Origin: Chitinophaga hostae
Lineage (GTDB): Bacteria > Bacteroidota > Bacteroidia > Chitinophagales > Chitinophagaceae
Assembly (NCBI RefSeq): GCF_018224885.1
Contig: NZ_JAGTXB010000007.1
Coordinates: 310,001 to 374,000, forward strand
Length of the DNA: 64,000 bases
Direction: 5' to 3'
Shown here in pieces: positions 14,634 through 22,414 of this stretch. Positions within the stretch are counted from its first letter, which is position 1. Every line of letters begins with the position of its first letter. Both the position numbers and the translations under genes were made by a program. Below the pieces are notes generated by a model. The model was not told the origin of the DNA. It did no database searches and saw only the letters and a list, made by a program, of their open reading frames with translations.

Positions 14634-17021
14634 TCAATTCATAAATGCCTCTATCTTCTTTTTTTCAGACAGTTTTACAAACTGACCATACTTATCCAGG
14701 TATTCTTTCGCCACGGGTTTGAATCCTGCTTTATCCTGTTTATTCAACAGGTAAATAGTTTTTGCGCGGAGAAATATTTCGTCACCCGGAGCGCCATAGG
14801 CCTGTACATTGGCATAGATCGCTGACCAGTCGGGATTGGCGCCGCCATCCGGAACTGCCGGTGCGATAAGGTCCTGGTAAATCAGGTTCATCATTTTTAC
14901 AGCTGCCTGCCTGGCGCCCATGGCTTTATCAATTGCTTCCATGTTGTTGCGGATGATGCTGAAGCCGGTATCGTGTGTGCTGCCGGTTACCTGCATCACA
15001 TAACGCAGATCATCGTCTGAATAGGGTGGTTTCATGAGCGCGAAGTAATCATCGCCGGCCATCGCCGCACCTTCTTTATCACCTGCCTGTACTGCCATCA
15101 TCGCCAGTTTTCTTAAAAAATCCGGTTCTCTTTTACCGTCAATATACTCCTGGAGTAATGCGCTGTAGATGGCAGCAGGTTCGGTCAAATCGGCGTCCTG
15201 TACGGCAACAGCCGGCAGGGTGCCCATATCAGGATTCAGTGGTGCATGTATTTTCCTGATTTCATTAAATGGAATTTTTACTACTTGCCTGTCGTAGGTC
15301 AGCAATCCGTTCTGCTCTCCTTCCACATCAAAGGGCTGGGTGTAAATGCTGGCCGACAGGCCCTGTCGTTGCAGGAGCTGCAGGTGCTGGTTCATGATCG
15401 CATACTTTGATTTCAGGGCGGCGGGTTTCTCAAGAATATATCCCCAGGCGCTGCTCATATTCCACTGGTGGTCGGGAATAAATACGCCGATGCCGCCAAA
15501 CTCGCCCAGCACCTGGGCTTTACCCGCCATGCGGATCGCGTTCATGGGGTTGGGATAGCTGTGTACATCGGTGAGATCGGCGCTTACATAGGCGTTGGGG
15601 CTGGGACTGCGCAGTTTATCATTTACATACAGGTATTCACCGGAATGTCCGTTGACCAGCCGGGAAGGATCGCTGCGTTTGATCCATTCGGTTAAACGTT
15701 GCTGATCAAACTGTCCCCATTTTTCGTTGAACAGTACCCAGGTGGTAATGCTGGGATGATTCCGCAATTGCGCCAGCGTTTCTTTGCATTGTTGCTCAAA
15801 GGCTGCCTTAGCGCCTTCCGGCAAGCTGTGATTAGGACTTACCATGTCCTGCCATACCAGTATGCCCAGTTTATCTGCCCAGAAATACCACCTGGCGGGT
15901 TCCACTTTGATATGCTTGCGGATGGTATTAAAGCCCATCGCTTTGATCACTTTAATATCGAACGATAAAGCCTCATCCGTAGGCGCAGTATATAATCCAT
16001 CGGGCCAGAAGCCCTGGTCCAGGGTACCGAGATTAAAATAGGGTTTGTTATTCAGGAAAATGCGGTCCACTCCTTTTTCATCTTTTGAGATGGATATTTT
16101 CCGCATACCGAAATAGCTGGTTACTTTGTCGATGACTTTGTTTCCTTTTAGCAGGGTAACGGACAGGTCGTACAGGAAAGGGCTTGCGGGCGACCACCAT
16201 GCGGCGTCCGGCACTTTCAGTTGCAGTTTTGTGCCGCTGTTGCCGTTTACTTTGCCGGCTTCCGTGCCTGCTTTAAAAGCCACGGCTGCTACTGTGTAAC
16301 CCTGGGGCGCATCTACGGTAATATTCACCATGCCTTTGTCGATATCAGGCGTGACAGTAATCCCTGAGATATAATCTGCCGGCACATTTTCCAGCCAAAC
16401 GGTTTGCCAGATGCCGGAGCTGGGCGTGTAATAAATATCCGCAGGATTCAATACCTGCTTGCCATGCGGACCTATGCCACGATCGGAAGGGTCATATACT
16501 TTCAGCAGGAGAGTATTTTCTCCCGGCTTCATTGCGTTGGTAATATCGATGGTGAAAGCGGTGTAACCACCGGTATGGCTGCCCACTTCCTTATCGTTGA
16601 GGTATACCGTAGTTTGCCAGTCGACCGCACCAAAATGCAGCAGGGTTCTTTCGCCGCTGACCGGGGTGATATTAATTTTCCGGCGGTACCATAAGCGTTG
16701 TTCCGGCTGCAGGCTTTTCTTTACGCCCGACAGGGCCGATTCCAGCGGATAGGGCACCAGTATCTGTCCGTCGAATGTGACCGGCGTTTTTGCTGCCGCC
16801 GGCGTAATAGCGTATTCCCACAGCCCATTGAGGTTTTGCCAGTCTTTACGTTGCAGCTGTGGTCGCGGATATTCCGGCAATGCATTTTGCGGACTCACTT
16901 CTTTGGCCCAGCGTGACTGGATCGCTACGGGTTTCATCTTATACGCTTCCTGTGCCTGTAATGAAGTACATGCCAGGAACAGGGCGATAGCCGGCAACAA
17001 ATGTTTTCCTTGTTTTAACAT
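14634..17021 (-). CDS. Secreted glycoside hydrolase family 2 (beta-galactosidase/glucuronidase-like)
   Basis: 795 residues with a signal peptide (MLKQGKHLLPAIALFLACTSLQAQ). An N-terminal jelly-roll domain (about 45-230; RLWYRRKINITP, LHFGAVDWQTTVYLNDKEVGSHTGGYTAF) is followed by an Ig-like domain and a TIM barrel. The barrel shows GFNTIRKHIKVEPARWYFWADKLGILVWQD, the acid/base motif WVLFNEKWGQFD (Glu near 435) and nucleophile motif LGEFGGIGV. After about residue 610 comes a helical extension of some 180 residues rich in Ala, Lys and Asp that ordinary GH2 enzymes do not have. Substrate is probably a beta-linked plant or bacterial glycan; no sharper call is possible. It is monocistronic, with its own terminator. 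Confidence 0.88.
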   Translation of the reverse strand: MLKQGKHLLPAIALFLACTSLQAQEAYKMKPVAIQSRWAKEVSPQNALPEYPRPQLQRKDWQNLNGLWEYAITPAAAKTPVTFDGQILVPYPLESALSGVKKSLQPEQRLWYRRKINITPVSGERTLLHFGAVDWQTTVYLNDKEVGSHTGGYTAFTIDITNAMKPGENTLLLKVYDPSDRGIGPHGKQVLNPADIYYTPSSGIWQTVWLENVPADYISGITVTPDIDKGMVNITVDAPQGYTVAAVAFKAGTEAGKVNGNSGTKLQLKVPDAAWWSPASPFLYDLSVTLLKGNKVIDKVTSYFGMRKISISKDEKGVDRIFLNNKPYFNLGTLDQGFWPDGLYTAPTDEALSFDIKVIKAMGFNTIRKHIKVEPARWYFWADKLGILVWQDMVSPNHSLPEGAKAAFEQQCKETLAQLRNHPSITTWVLFNEKWGQFDQQRLTEWIKRSDPSRLVNGHSGEYLYVNDKLRSPSPNAYVSADLTDVHSYPNPMNAIRMAGKAQVLGEFGGIGVFIPDHQWNMSSAWGYILEKPAALKSKYAIMNQHLQLLQRQGLSASIYTQPFDVEGEQNGLLTYDRQVVKIPFNEIRKIHAPLNPDMGTLPAVAVQDADLTEPAAIYSALLQEYIDGKREPDFLRKLAMMAVQAGDKEGAAMAGDDYFALMKPPYSDDDLRYVMQVTGSTHDTGFSIIRNNMEAIDKAMGARQAAVKMMNLIYQDLIAPAVPDGGANPDWSAIYANVQAYGAPGDEIFLRAKTIYLLNKQDKAGFKPVAKEYLDKYGQFVKLSEKKKIEAFMN

Positions 17022-17076
17022 AGTGGATGTTGAAGATTATTCTTTATTGGTTAATTGAGCGGCAGGTTATAAAACT

Positions 17077-17088
17077 GATCAGCTGATC
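17077..17088. promoter_or_regulatory. 12-bp perfect palindrome upstream of the GH2 gene
   Basis: GATCAGCTGATC lies 56 bp before the GH2 start. It is in the right place for a repressor operator but no matching regulator is encoded nearby. Confidence 0.3.
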
Positions 17089-17213
17089 GTGTGTCTTTTT
17101 AATTCGTCGGTAAAACAGGTCCGGGCGTTAAACAAAAGCAGCAAAATATACATAATTCTCCGGTGATCGCGCCGCGGTGGCTAACGGCAAATGTTAATCT
17201 GTTTATTTTCAAA

Positions 17214-17251
17214 ATTCATTAATATTATTATTTCTATTAATATTAATGAAT
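17214..17251. repeat. AT-rich inverted repeat in the 646-bp gap between GH2 and GT87 genes
   Basis: ATTCATTAATATTA (17214-17227) is inverted exactly at 17238-17251 with a 10-bp spacer. The gap 17022-17667 is strongly AT-rich from 17200 onward and contains no plausible gene. Besides this repeat it holds two copies of ATGATAATATTCG (17369 and 17419) and a promoter near 17600. Confidence 0.6.
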
Positions 17252-17368
17252 GATATAAAAAAGCAGTATACAAGCAGGTTATCTTTCAAATTCTTTAATA
17301 TTCATACGCACATTTAAAATAAATATAATGTTCTCATAAATAAATAATATATTACATATTTAAACACT

Positions 17369-17431
17369 ATGATAATATTCGTTTGTACCGGACACTACAT
17401 TCCCTGCATATTTACAACATGATAATATTCG
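17369..17431. repeat. Two 13-bp direct repeats 50 bp apart
   Basis: ATGATAATATTCG occurs at 17369-17381 and 17419-17431, start-to-start spacing 50 bp, which is close to five helical turns. They lie about 240-300 bp upstream of the GT87 gene. They may be binding sites for one protein on the same DNA face. Confidence 0.45.
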
Positions 17432-17587
17432 GTCAAACAGGATGTTACAAGCAAACCGGCATTAATAACAGCAATGAATACACGAATTTTCCGGTTGAAT
17501 GGCACGATATTATCTATGAAAGGGTGTAGGGGCCGAATGGCGTGCCCATCCGCTATTTGCTATTAATTTCTTAAAACAATTTCATAA

Positions 17588-17619
17588 TTCATAATTAAAA
17601 AAAAAATTATATAGTTTTG
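17588..17619 (+). promoter_or_regulatory. Putative promoter of the GT87 gene
   Basis: TAGTTTTG (17612-17619) fits the Bacteroidota -7 consensus TAnnTTTG exactly. TTC at 17588-17590, 21 nt upstream, approximates the -33 TTG. The ATG follows 48 nt after the element. Confidence 0.5.
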
Positions 17620-17667
17620 TCTTCTGAATCGAAAGCGCGAACTAATACTACAACTGTCACAACTTAA

Positions 17668-18894
17668 ATGAGTAACATGCAAAGCTTAGCCATGAAAGGC
17701 CGCTGGGATGCTATCTGTCGCACTATTAGCAGGATCCCTCCGAAATATCTGTATATCCTGTTTTTGCTCATGGCGGTAGGCATTTCTTTTCATTCCTGGT
17801 ATTCATCGCAGGATATGGAGAAATGGACGCGGTACAACAACTTCCTGATCTTCAAAGATGCGTTTGCACACCTGATCCATAACCAGGACTTGTATGTGTT
17901 ATACCCTGCGGAATACTATGACCTGTATAAGTACAGTCCCTCTTTTGCCATGTGGATGGGCGCTTTCGCCTGGATGCCGGATGTGCCTGCACTGATTTGC
18001 TGGAACCTGATGAATGTGATCGTTTTTATTGTTGCCATCAGAACGTTGCCGGTAAAGAAAGAAAAACAAACCCTGTTGTTGCTGTTCCTGGCCATAGAGA
18101 TGATGATAGCGCTTACCAGCTCACAGATCAATGTACTGATTGCGGGATTTTTTATCCTGGCATGGCATTGCATGGAAAACAAGAAAGTTTGGCTGGCAGC
18201 ATTACTACTGGTGATTACCGTGTATATTAAAATTTTTGGCGTGGTGGCGATGTCGTTGTTTCTGTTGTACCCAGAACGCTGGAAAGCGGCGCTGTATACG
18301 GCTTTCTGGACAATAGCAATTGCCCTGATGCCTTTGCTGGTTATTTCATCTGAGCAACTTACCTTCCTCTATAAGAGCTGGGCACATCTGCTGGCCAACG
18401 ATTACTCCGCGTCCTATGGCGTGTCTGTAATGGGCTGGTGGCATACCTGGTTTAACATGGATATCTCCAAACAGGCATTCATACTCACGGCCGCCGCCAT
18501 TTTTATAGCGCCGTTTATCAAAATATTATACAGCCGGGAAACGAAGTATAACCTGGGTATGCTGGCGTCTATCCTCATATGGGTGGTGATCTTCAATCAC
18601 AAGGGAGAATCGCCCACCTATATCATTGCGCTGACGGGCGTGGCCATCTGGTATTTCACGCAACCGCCTACACGGATAAATACCATCCTGGCAGTGCTTA
18701 CGCTGGTATTCACCTCCTTCTCCTCCACCGATCTGATTACACCGTACTGGATTGCCAGAACCTATGTGGAGCCTTACGCAGTAAAAGCAGTATTCTGCTC
18801 TATTGTATGGGTTAAGATTGTACTGGAACCTTTCTTTGTAGTCCGCGAATCCAGAACGGTGGCGGCAGCAGAAGAATTGTATAAGGCGGCGTAA
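17668..18894 (+). CDS. Integral-membrane glycosyltransferase, GT87-like (DUF2029)
   Basis: 408 residues, with about ten hydrophobic segments from residue 28 to 390. The first large external loop holds WTRYNNFLIFKDAFAHLI and QDLYVLYPAEYYDLYKYSP, the pattern of the GT-C-fold DUF2029/GT87 family, in which acidic residues after the first helix act with a polyprenyl-phosphate sugar donor. KYSPSFAMWMG and MGWWHTWFNM are further family-like stretches. It would transfer a sugar, classically mannose, to a lipid-linked or surface glycan at the outer face of the inner membrane. The nearby MBOAT/SGNH genes fit a surface polysaccharide role but are not in the same operon. Its stop codon lies inside the long hairpin at 18889-19016. 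Confidence 0.8.
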   Translation: MSNMQSLAMKGRWDAICRTISRIPPKYLYILFLLMAVGISFHSWYSSQDMEKWTRYNNFLIFKDAFAHLIHNQDLYVLYPAEYYDLYKYSPSFAMWMGAFAWMPDVPALICWNLMNVIVFIVAIRTLPVKKEKQTLLLLFLAIEMMIALTSSQINVLIAGFFILAWHCMENKKVWLAALLLVITVYIKIFGVVAMSLFLLYPERWKAALYTAFWTIAIALMPLLVISSEQLTFLYKSWAHLLANDYSASYGVSVMGWWHTWFNMDISKQAFILTAAAIFIAPFIKILYSRETKYNLGMLASILIWVVIFNHKGESPTYIIALTGVAIWYFTQPPTRINTILAVLTLVFTSFSSTDLITPYWIARTYVEPYAVKAVFCSIVWVKIVLEPFFVVRESRTVAAAEELYKAA

Positions 18895-19016
18895 AGCAGA
18901 AAGCGTAAAGCGTAAAACAAAAAGCTATTGAGGCGAACAACTAACGTAGAGTGTTTCTCGTTAATTATTCGCCTCAATAGCTTTTTGTTTTACGCTTTAC
19001 GCTTTCTGCTTTACGC
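18889..19016. repeat. Long hairpin E (49-nt perfect inverted repeat) supplying two stop codons
   Basis: Arm 18889-18937 is inverted exactly at 18968-19016, with a 30-nt spacer that has a further TAACG/CGTTA pair. The arms are built from 7-nt units such as GCTTTAC and GCTTTCT. Both convergent genes end inside it, each with GCG-TAA (stop codons at 18892-18894 on plus and 19011-19013 on minus). It does not carry the CAGGATTAGACTG ends of copies A-D. It probably acts as a bidirectional terminator. Confidence 0.9.
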
Positions 19017-19595
19017 GTTTTGCTTTCTCACATATTTCGTCAGAATAACAATCAGCTGTCCTTCTATTTTACCTTCTATCTGTTCCGTATTATCTTCTAC
19101 CAGCCGGATATTTTTTACCACGGTACCCATTTTTGCGTTTAAGGTAGTGCCTTTTACATCCAGTGATTTTGTGAGCACAATGGTATCGCCGTTCTGCAAT
19201 ACCGCGCCGTTGCTGTCGCGGTGCAGTTCCACAGCGGCGTCATTATCATGATCGCCGGTAGCTTTAGCCCAGGTCAGCGCTTCATCATTCAGATAAATCA
19301 TATCCAGGTTATCCATGGCCCAGCTTTCCTGCTTTAAGCGGTTCAGCATACGCCAGGATACGATCTGTACGCCAGGGATTTCGCTCCACATACTCTCTGT
19401 TAAACAACGCCAGTGGTTACTATCCAGTTCTGCTTTTTTCTCAATCTGCAGCTGGCACTGTTCACAAACCATGATGCAGTTATCCTGATCAGCGTATGAC
19501 TGAGGAGGCACTTCGTACACGTTCAATGTTGCCGCTGCCTGGCATAGTTCACACTTATTGCCACTTCTTTCAAGTAATAGTTCGTTCAGCTTCAT
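19011..19595 (-). CDS. phnA: PhnA-domain protein
   Basis: 194 residues from MKLNELLLERSGNKCELC, chosen because AAAGGAT sits 5 bp upstream; a longer frame adds 12 residues. An N-terminal zinc ribbon (CELCQAAA...CIMVCEQCQLQI) is followed by a linker and the compact C-terminal PhnA domain (LNDEALTWAKATG, DSNGAVLQNGDTIVLTKSLDVKG, LNAKMGTVVKNIRLV). The name comes from the E. coli phosphonate region, but the protein is not required for phosphonate use there and its role is unknown. The last residues and stop come from the long hairpin E. Confidence 0.85.
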   Translation of the reverse strand: MKLNELLLERSGNKCELCQAAATLNVYEVPPQSYADQDNCIMVCEQCQLQIEKKAELDSNHWRCLTESMWSEIPGVQIVSWRMLNRLKQESWAMDNLDMIYLNDEALTWAKATGDHDNDAAVELHRDSNGAVLQNGDTIVLTKSLDVKGTTLNAKMGTVVKNIRLVEDNTEQIEGKIEGQLIVILTKYVRKQNA

Positions 19596-19683
19596 AATAT
19601 CCTTTATAAAAAATGTGCACAAAGGTAACATTTTTGACGCTGCGGTCCTACTCGCTTTTCTCCCTGGTAATCGGTCGCTGTTA

Positions 19684-19746
19684 TTGTTTCTCTCTCATTT
19701 TTTCCCTACTTTCGCGGATTCCTACAAATTCCTTATTAAGGAATTT
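19684..19746 (+). promoter_or_regulatory. Promoter and leader hairpin of the MBOAT/SGNH operon
   Basis: TTG (19684-19686), 20 nt, TACTTTCG (19707-19714) match the Bacteroidota promoter with one mismatch. Just after the expected start point the leader forms a perfect 9-bp hairpin, AAATTCCTT (19726-19734), 3-nt loop, AAGGAATTT (19738-19746). It is AT-rich and has no T tract, so it is more likely an mRNA-stability or regulatory element than a terminator. Confidence 0.55.
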
Positions 19747-19802
19747 TAAAATACCTATGACATTGGCCTTCTTAAATTATTAAGATAAATTAAACCTGTT
19801 TC

Positions 19803-21239
19803 ATGCTTTTTAACTCGATAAATTTTGCCATATTTTTACCAATTGTGCTGGCACTTTACTGGTTTGTCACAAATAAAAGCCTGAAACTTCAGAATACATT
19901 ATTGCTGGTATCCAGCTATTTCTTTTATGCGTGCTGGGACTATCGTTTCCTTTTTCTCCTGATCTTTTCCACCCTGCTGGATTATTTTACCGGTATCAAA
20001 ATGTCGGAAGCAGAGCGGCCGCGCATGAAAAAATTTTGGTTCTGGCTGAGTGTGATTGTCAACCTGGGATTTCTCGGCGTATTCAAATATTTTAACTTCT
20101 TTGCGGAATCATTCTCCCAGGCCTTATCCCTGTTAGGGTTTCATACAAGTCCCTGGGTATTGCATATTGTGTTACCGGTAGGTATCTCCTTTTATACCTT
20201 CCATGGCTTATCCTATGTTATTGATATTTATAAAGACAGGATCAGGCCGGAAAAGGACTTTGTCACCTATTCCGTATTTGTTAGCTTCTTTCCCCTGCTG
20301 GTGGCCGGACCTATTGAAAGGGCCACGCACCTGCTGCCACAGATCAAAAAGCCGCGCACTTTTGATTACAGCCAGGCGGTAGATGGTTTGAAACAGATCT
20401 TATGGGGCATGTTTAAGAAAGTAGTGATTGCAGATAACTGTGCTTACTATGCCAACATGATCTTTAATAACGCTACCGATTACTCCGGCAGCACGCTGGT
20501 GATAGGCGCGTTATTTTTCACCTTCCAGATCTATTGCGACTTTTCAGGCTACTCTGATATTGCGTTGGGTACAGCCAGGTTGTTTGGTATAGAATTGCTG
20601 AGAAACTTTGCCTACCCGTATTTCTCCCGAGATATTGCGGAGTTCTGGCGGCGCTGGCATATTTCCCTTTCTTCCTGGTTCAGGGACTACCTGTATATTC
20701 CGCTGGGCGGCAGCCAGGGCGGTACCTGGATGAAGGTGAGAAATACCTTTATCATTTTCCTCGTGAGTGGTTTCTGGCACGGCGCCAACTGGACCTTTAT
20801 TGTATGGGGTGCGCTGAATGCCCTGTTTATTATGCCGCTGATCATCTTTAATAAAAACAGGCATCACCTCGAAATTGTGGCACAGGGCAGAACCCTGCCT
20901 ACTTTCAGGGAGCTGGTAAATATGATACTGACCTTTTCGCTGGCTACACTGGCCTGGATTGTATTCCGGGCTGAAAATATCGCGCACGCCTGGCAGTATG
21001 TTTCAAAAATATTTTCCCGCTCACTGTTTACGGTGCCGCAGGTACTGCCCGGAAAAATATTTGCGCTGATCGCTATTTTTATGATCATTGAGTGGATGGG
21101 AAGAGAACAGCAATATGCCATTGCCCGCCTGGGAATCAGCCGTCCGCGGCTTGTCCGGTGGTCTGTGTATTATGCCATCGTTTTCTGCATTTTTTATTTT
21201 GCAGGTACAGACCAGCAATTCATTTATTTCCAGTTTTAG
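19803..21239 (+). CDS. MBOAT-family membrane O-acyltransferase (AlgI/DltB-like)
   Basis: 478 residues with about ten membrane helices. Family signatures are clear: LPVGISFYTFHGLSYVIDIYK, VSFFPLLVAGPIERATHLLPQ, FFTFQIYCDFSGYSDIALGTA, FWRRWHISLSSWFRDYLYIPLGG and the catalytic SGFWHGANWTFIVWG with the invariant His. AlgI-type proteins move acetyl groups from a cytoplasmic donor across the membrane onto exported polysaccharide. The gene is followed 2 bp later by an SGNH protein, the usual partner that completes transfer, so this pair is very likely a polysaccharide O-acetylation unit. Confidence 0.93.
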   Translation: MLFNSINFAIFLPIVLALYWFVTNKSLKLQNTLLLVSSYFFYACWDYRFLFLLIFSTLLDYFTGIKMSEAERPRMKKFWFWLSVIVNLGFLGVFKYFNFFAESFSQALSLLGFHTSPWVLHIVLPVGISFYTFHGLSYVIDIYKDRIRPEKDFVTYSVFVSFFPLLVAGPIERATHLLPQIKKPRTFDYSQAVDGLKQILWGMFKKVVIADNCAYYANMIFNNATDYSGSTLVIGALFFTFQIYCDFSGYSDIALGTARLFGIELLRNFAYPYFSRDIAEFWRRWHISLSSWFRDYLYIPLGGSQGGTWMKVRNTFIIFLVSGFWHGANWTFIVWGALNALFIMPLIIFNKNRHHLEIVAQGRTLPTFRELVNMILTFSLATLAWIVFRAENIAHAWQYVSKIFSRSLFTVPQVLPGKIFALIAIFMIIEWMGREQQYAIARLGISRPRLVRWSVYYAIVFCIFYFAGTDQQFIYFQF

Positions 21240-21241
21240 AC

Positions 21242-22171
21242 ATGAAAAAAGTAATCAGGAAGATATCCATTTTTATATTACCGATCGTAGTACTGGCACT
21301 GATTTTCGAGGTGCTGCTCCGGCGTATACCCAATGAATATACGTATAAGCGAACCTACCTGGAGAAACATGCCGACAGTATCCAGGTCCTGTTCCTGGGC
21401 AGCTCCCATGCTTACCTTGGTATTAACCCGGCGTATATGTCGGTCAACAGCTTTAATGCCGCCATCAGCAGCCAGAGCATCGATTATGATCTGCAGATCC
21501 TGCAGAAATTTGATACCCGGCTTACACACCTGAAATATATTGTACTTCCTATCTCCTACTTCAGCTTATTTACCAATCTTTCTGAAGCCAGCGAATCCTG
21601 GCGGATAAAATATTACATGCTTTATTTCCAGCTGCACAGCGCCAAAAAATTCACGGCCTACACCGAAATACTTTGCGGCAGTTTGGAACTGAACCTGAAA
21701 AGACTGGTCCTCTACTACGTCCGGAAAAAACAAAGTATTGGCTGCTCCGACCTCGGCTGGCAAATACCATTTGCCACCAACCAGGATGTAGCCGCCACCG
21801 GTTTGGAAGGCGCAAAAAAACATACCAACAAAAACCGCGCATTATACCCTGAACAGGTAGATATGCTGAAGCAGATCATCTCCATCGCCAAACAAAAAAA
21901 TGCGGTGGTGCTCTTTTACACGCCGCCTGCCTATAACACCTACTACAATCACCTCGACACCGCGCAACTGTCGCTGACCATGAATACGGCAGCGGAGCTG
22001 GTGAAGGAAAACAGCAATACCCGGTATCATTCCTTTCTCAGGGACTCCTCCTTCACCATCAGCGATTTCTACGACGGAGATCACCTGAATGGCCCCGGCG
22101 CCGAAAAGTTCACGCGCAAAATGGATAGCCTGATACGCAGTATTGACAAGGATAAACATTTGCTGGAGTAG
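21242..22171 (+). CDS. Membrane-anchored SGNH-hydrolase-like partner of the MBOAT protein
   Basis: 309 residues from MKKVIRKISIFILPIVVLAL; the start directly follows the MBOAT stop, and a longer frame would overlap that gene by 150 bp. One N-terminal membrane helix (about 8-25) is followed by a periplasmic domain. The first block is LFLGSSHAYLGINPAYM with the Ser of the GSSH motif. The last block is DFYDGDHLNGPGAEKFTRKM with the Asp-x-His pair. These resemble AlgJ/AlgX-like O-acetyltransferase partners and would place the acetyl group on the glycan. It ends just before long hairpin copy B. Confidence 0.85.
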   Translation: MKKVIRKISIFILPIVVLALIFEVLLRRIPNEYTYKRTYLEKHADSIQVLFLGSSHAYLGINPAYMSVNSFNAAISSQSIDYDLQILQKFDTRLTHLKYIVLPISYFSLFTNLSEASESWRIKYYMLYFQLHSAKKFTAYTEILCGSLELNLKRLVLYYVRKKQSIGCSDLGWQIPFATNQDVAATGLEGAKKHTNKNRALYPEQVDMLKQIISIAKQKNAVVLFYTPPAYNTYYNHLDTAQLSLTMNTAAELVKENSNTRYHSFLRDSSFTISDFYDGDHLNGPGAEKFTRKMDSLIRSIDKDKHLLE

Positions 22172-22175
22172 CAAA

Positions 22176-22394
22176 TTGTCTTGCCCAGGATTAGACTGAT
22201 TTTGATGATTTAGATGATTTTTTATTTTCTATTTTTTATTTTTTATTTTTTTGATTTAAGAAAGATTCGGGAAGATATGAGCGGATAAATGTCGCTCATA
22301 TCTTCCCGAATCTTTTTAATCTTATTAAATCAAAAAATAAAAAATAAAAAATCATCTAAATCATCAAAATCAGTCTAATCCTGCCCAAAGACAA
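22176..22394. repeat. Long hairpin element, copy B
   Basis: Outer arms carry CAGGATTAGACTGATTTTGATGATTT-type sequence on the left and its inverse on the right. The inner part is a perfect 23-bp stem (22261-22283 with 22293-22315) around a 9-nt loop containing AAAGATTCGGGAAGATATGA and GCGGATAAA. Near the outer tips the right arm has TGCCCAAAGAC where its left partner predicts TGGGCAAGAC, a small local break in pairing. It fills the gap between convergent genes, so it can terminate both. Confidence 0.9.
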
Positions 22395-22414
22395 GCGCCG
22401 AAGGCGCTCCACAT

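Noticed and set aside
22176..22394. CRISPR array or tandem repeat in the AT-rich hairpins
   Set aside because: There is no direct-repeat/spacer periodicity; arms are inverse copies around a single centre.
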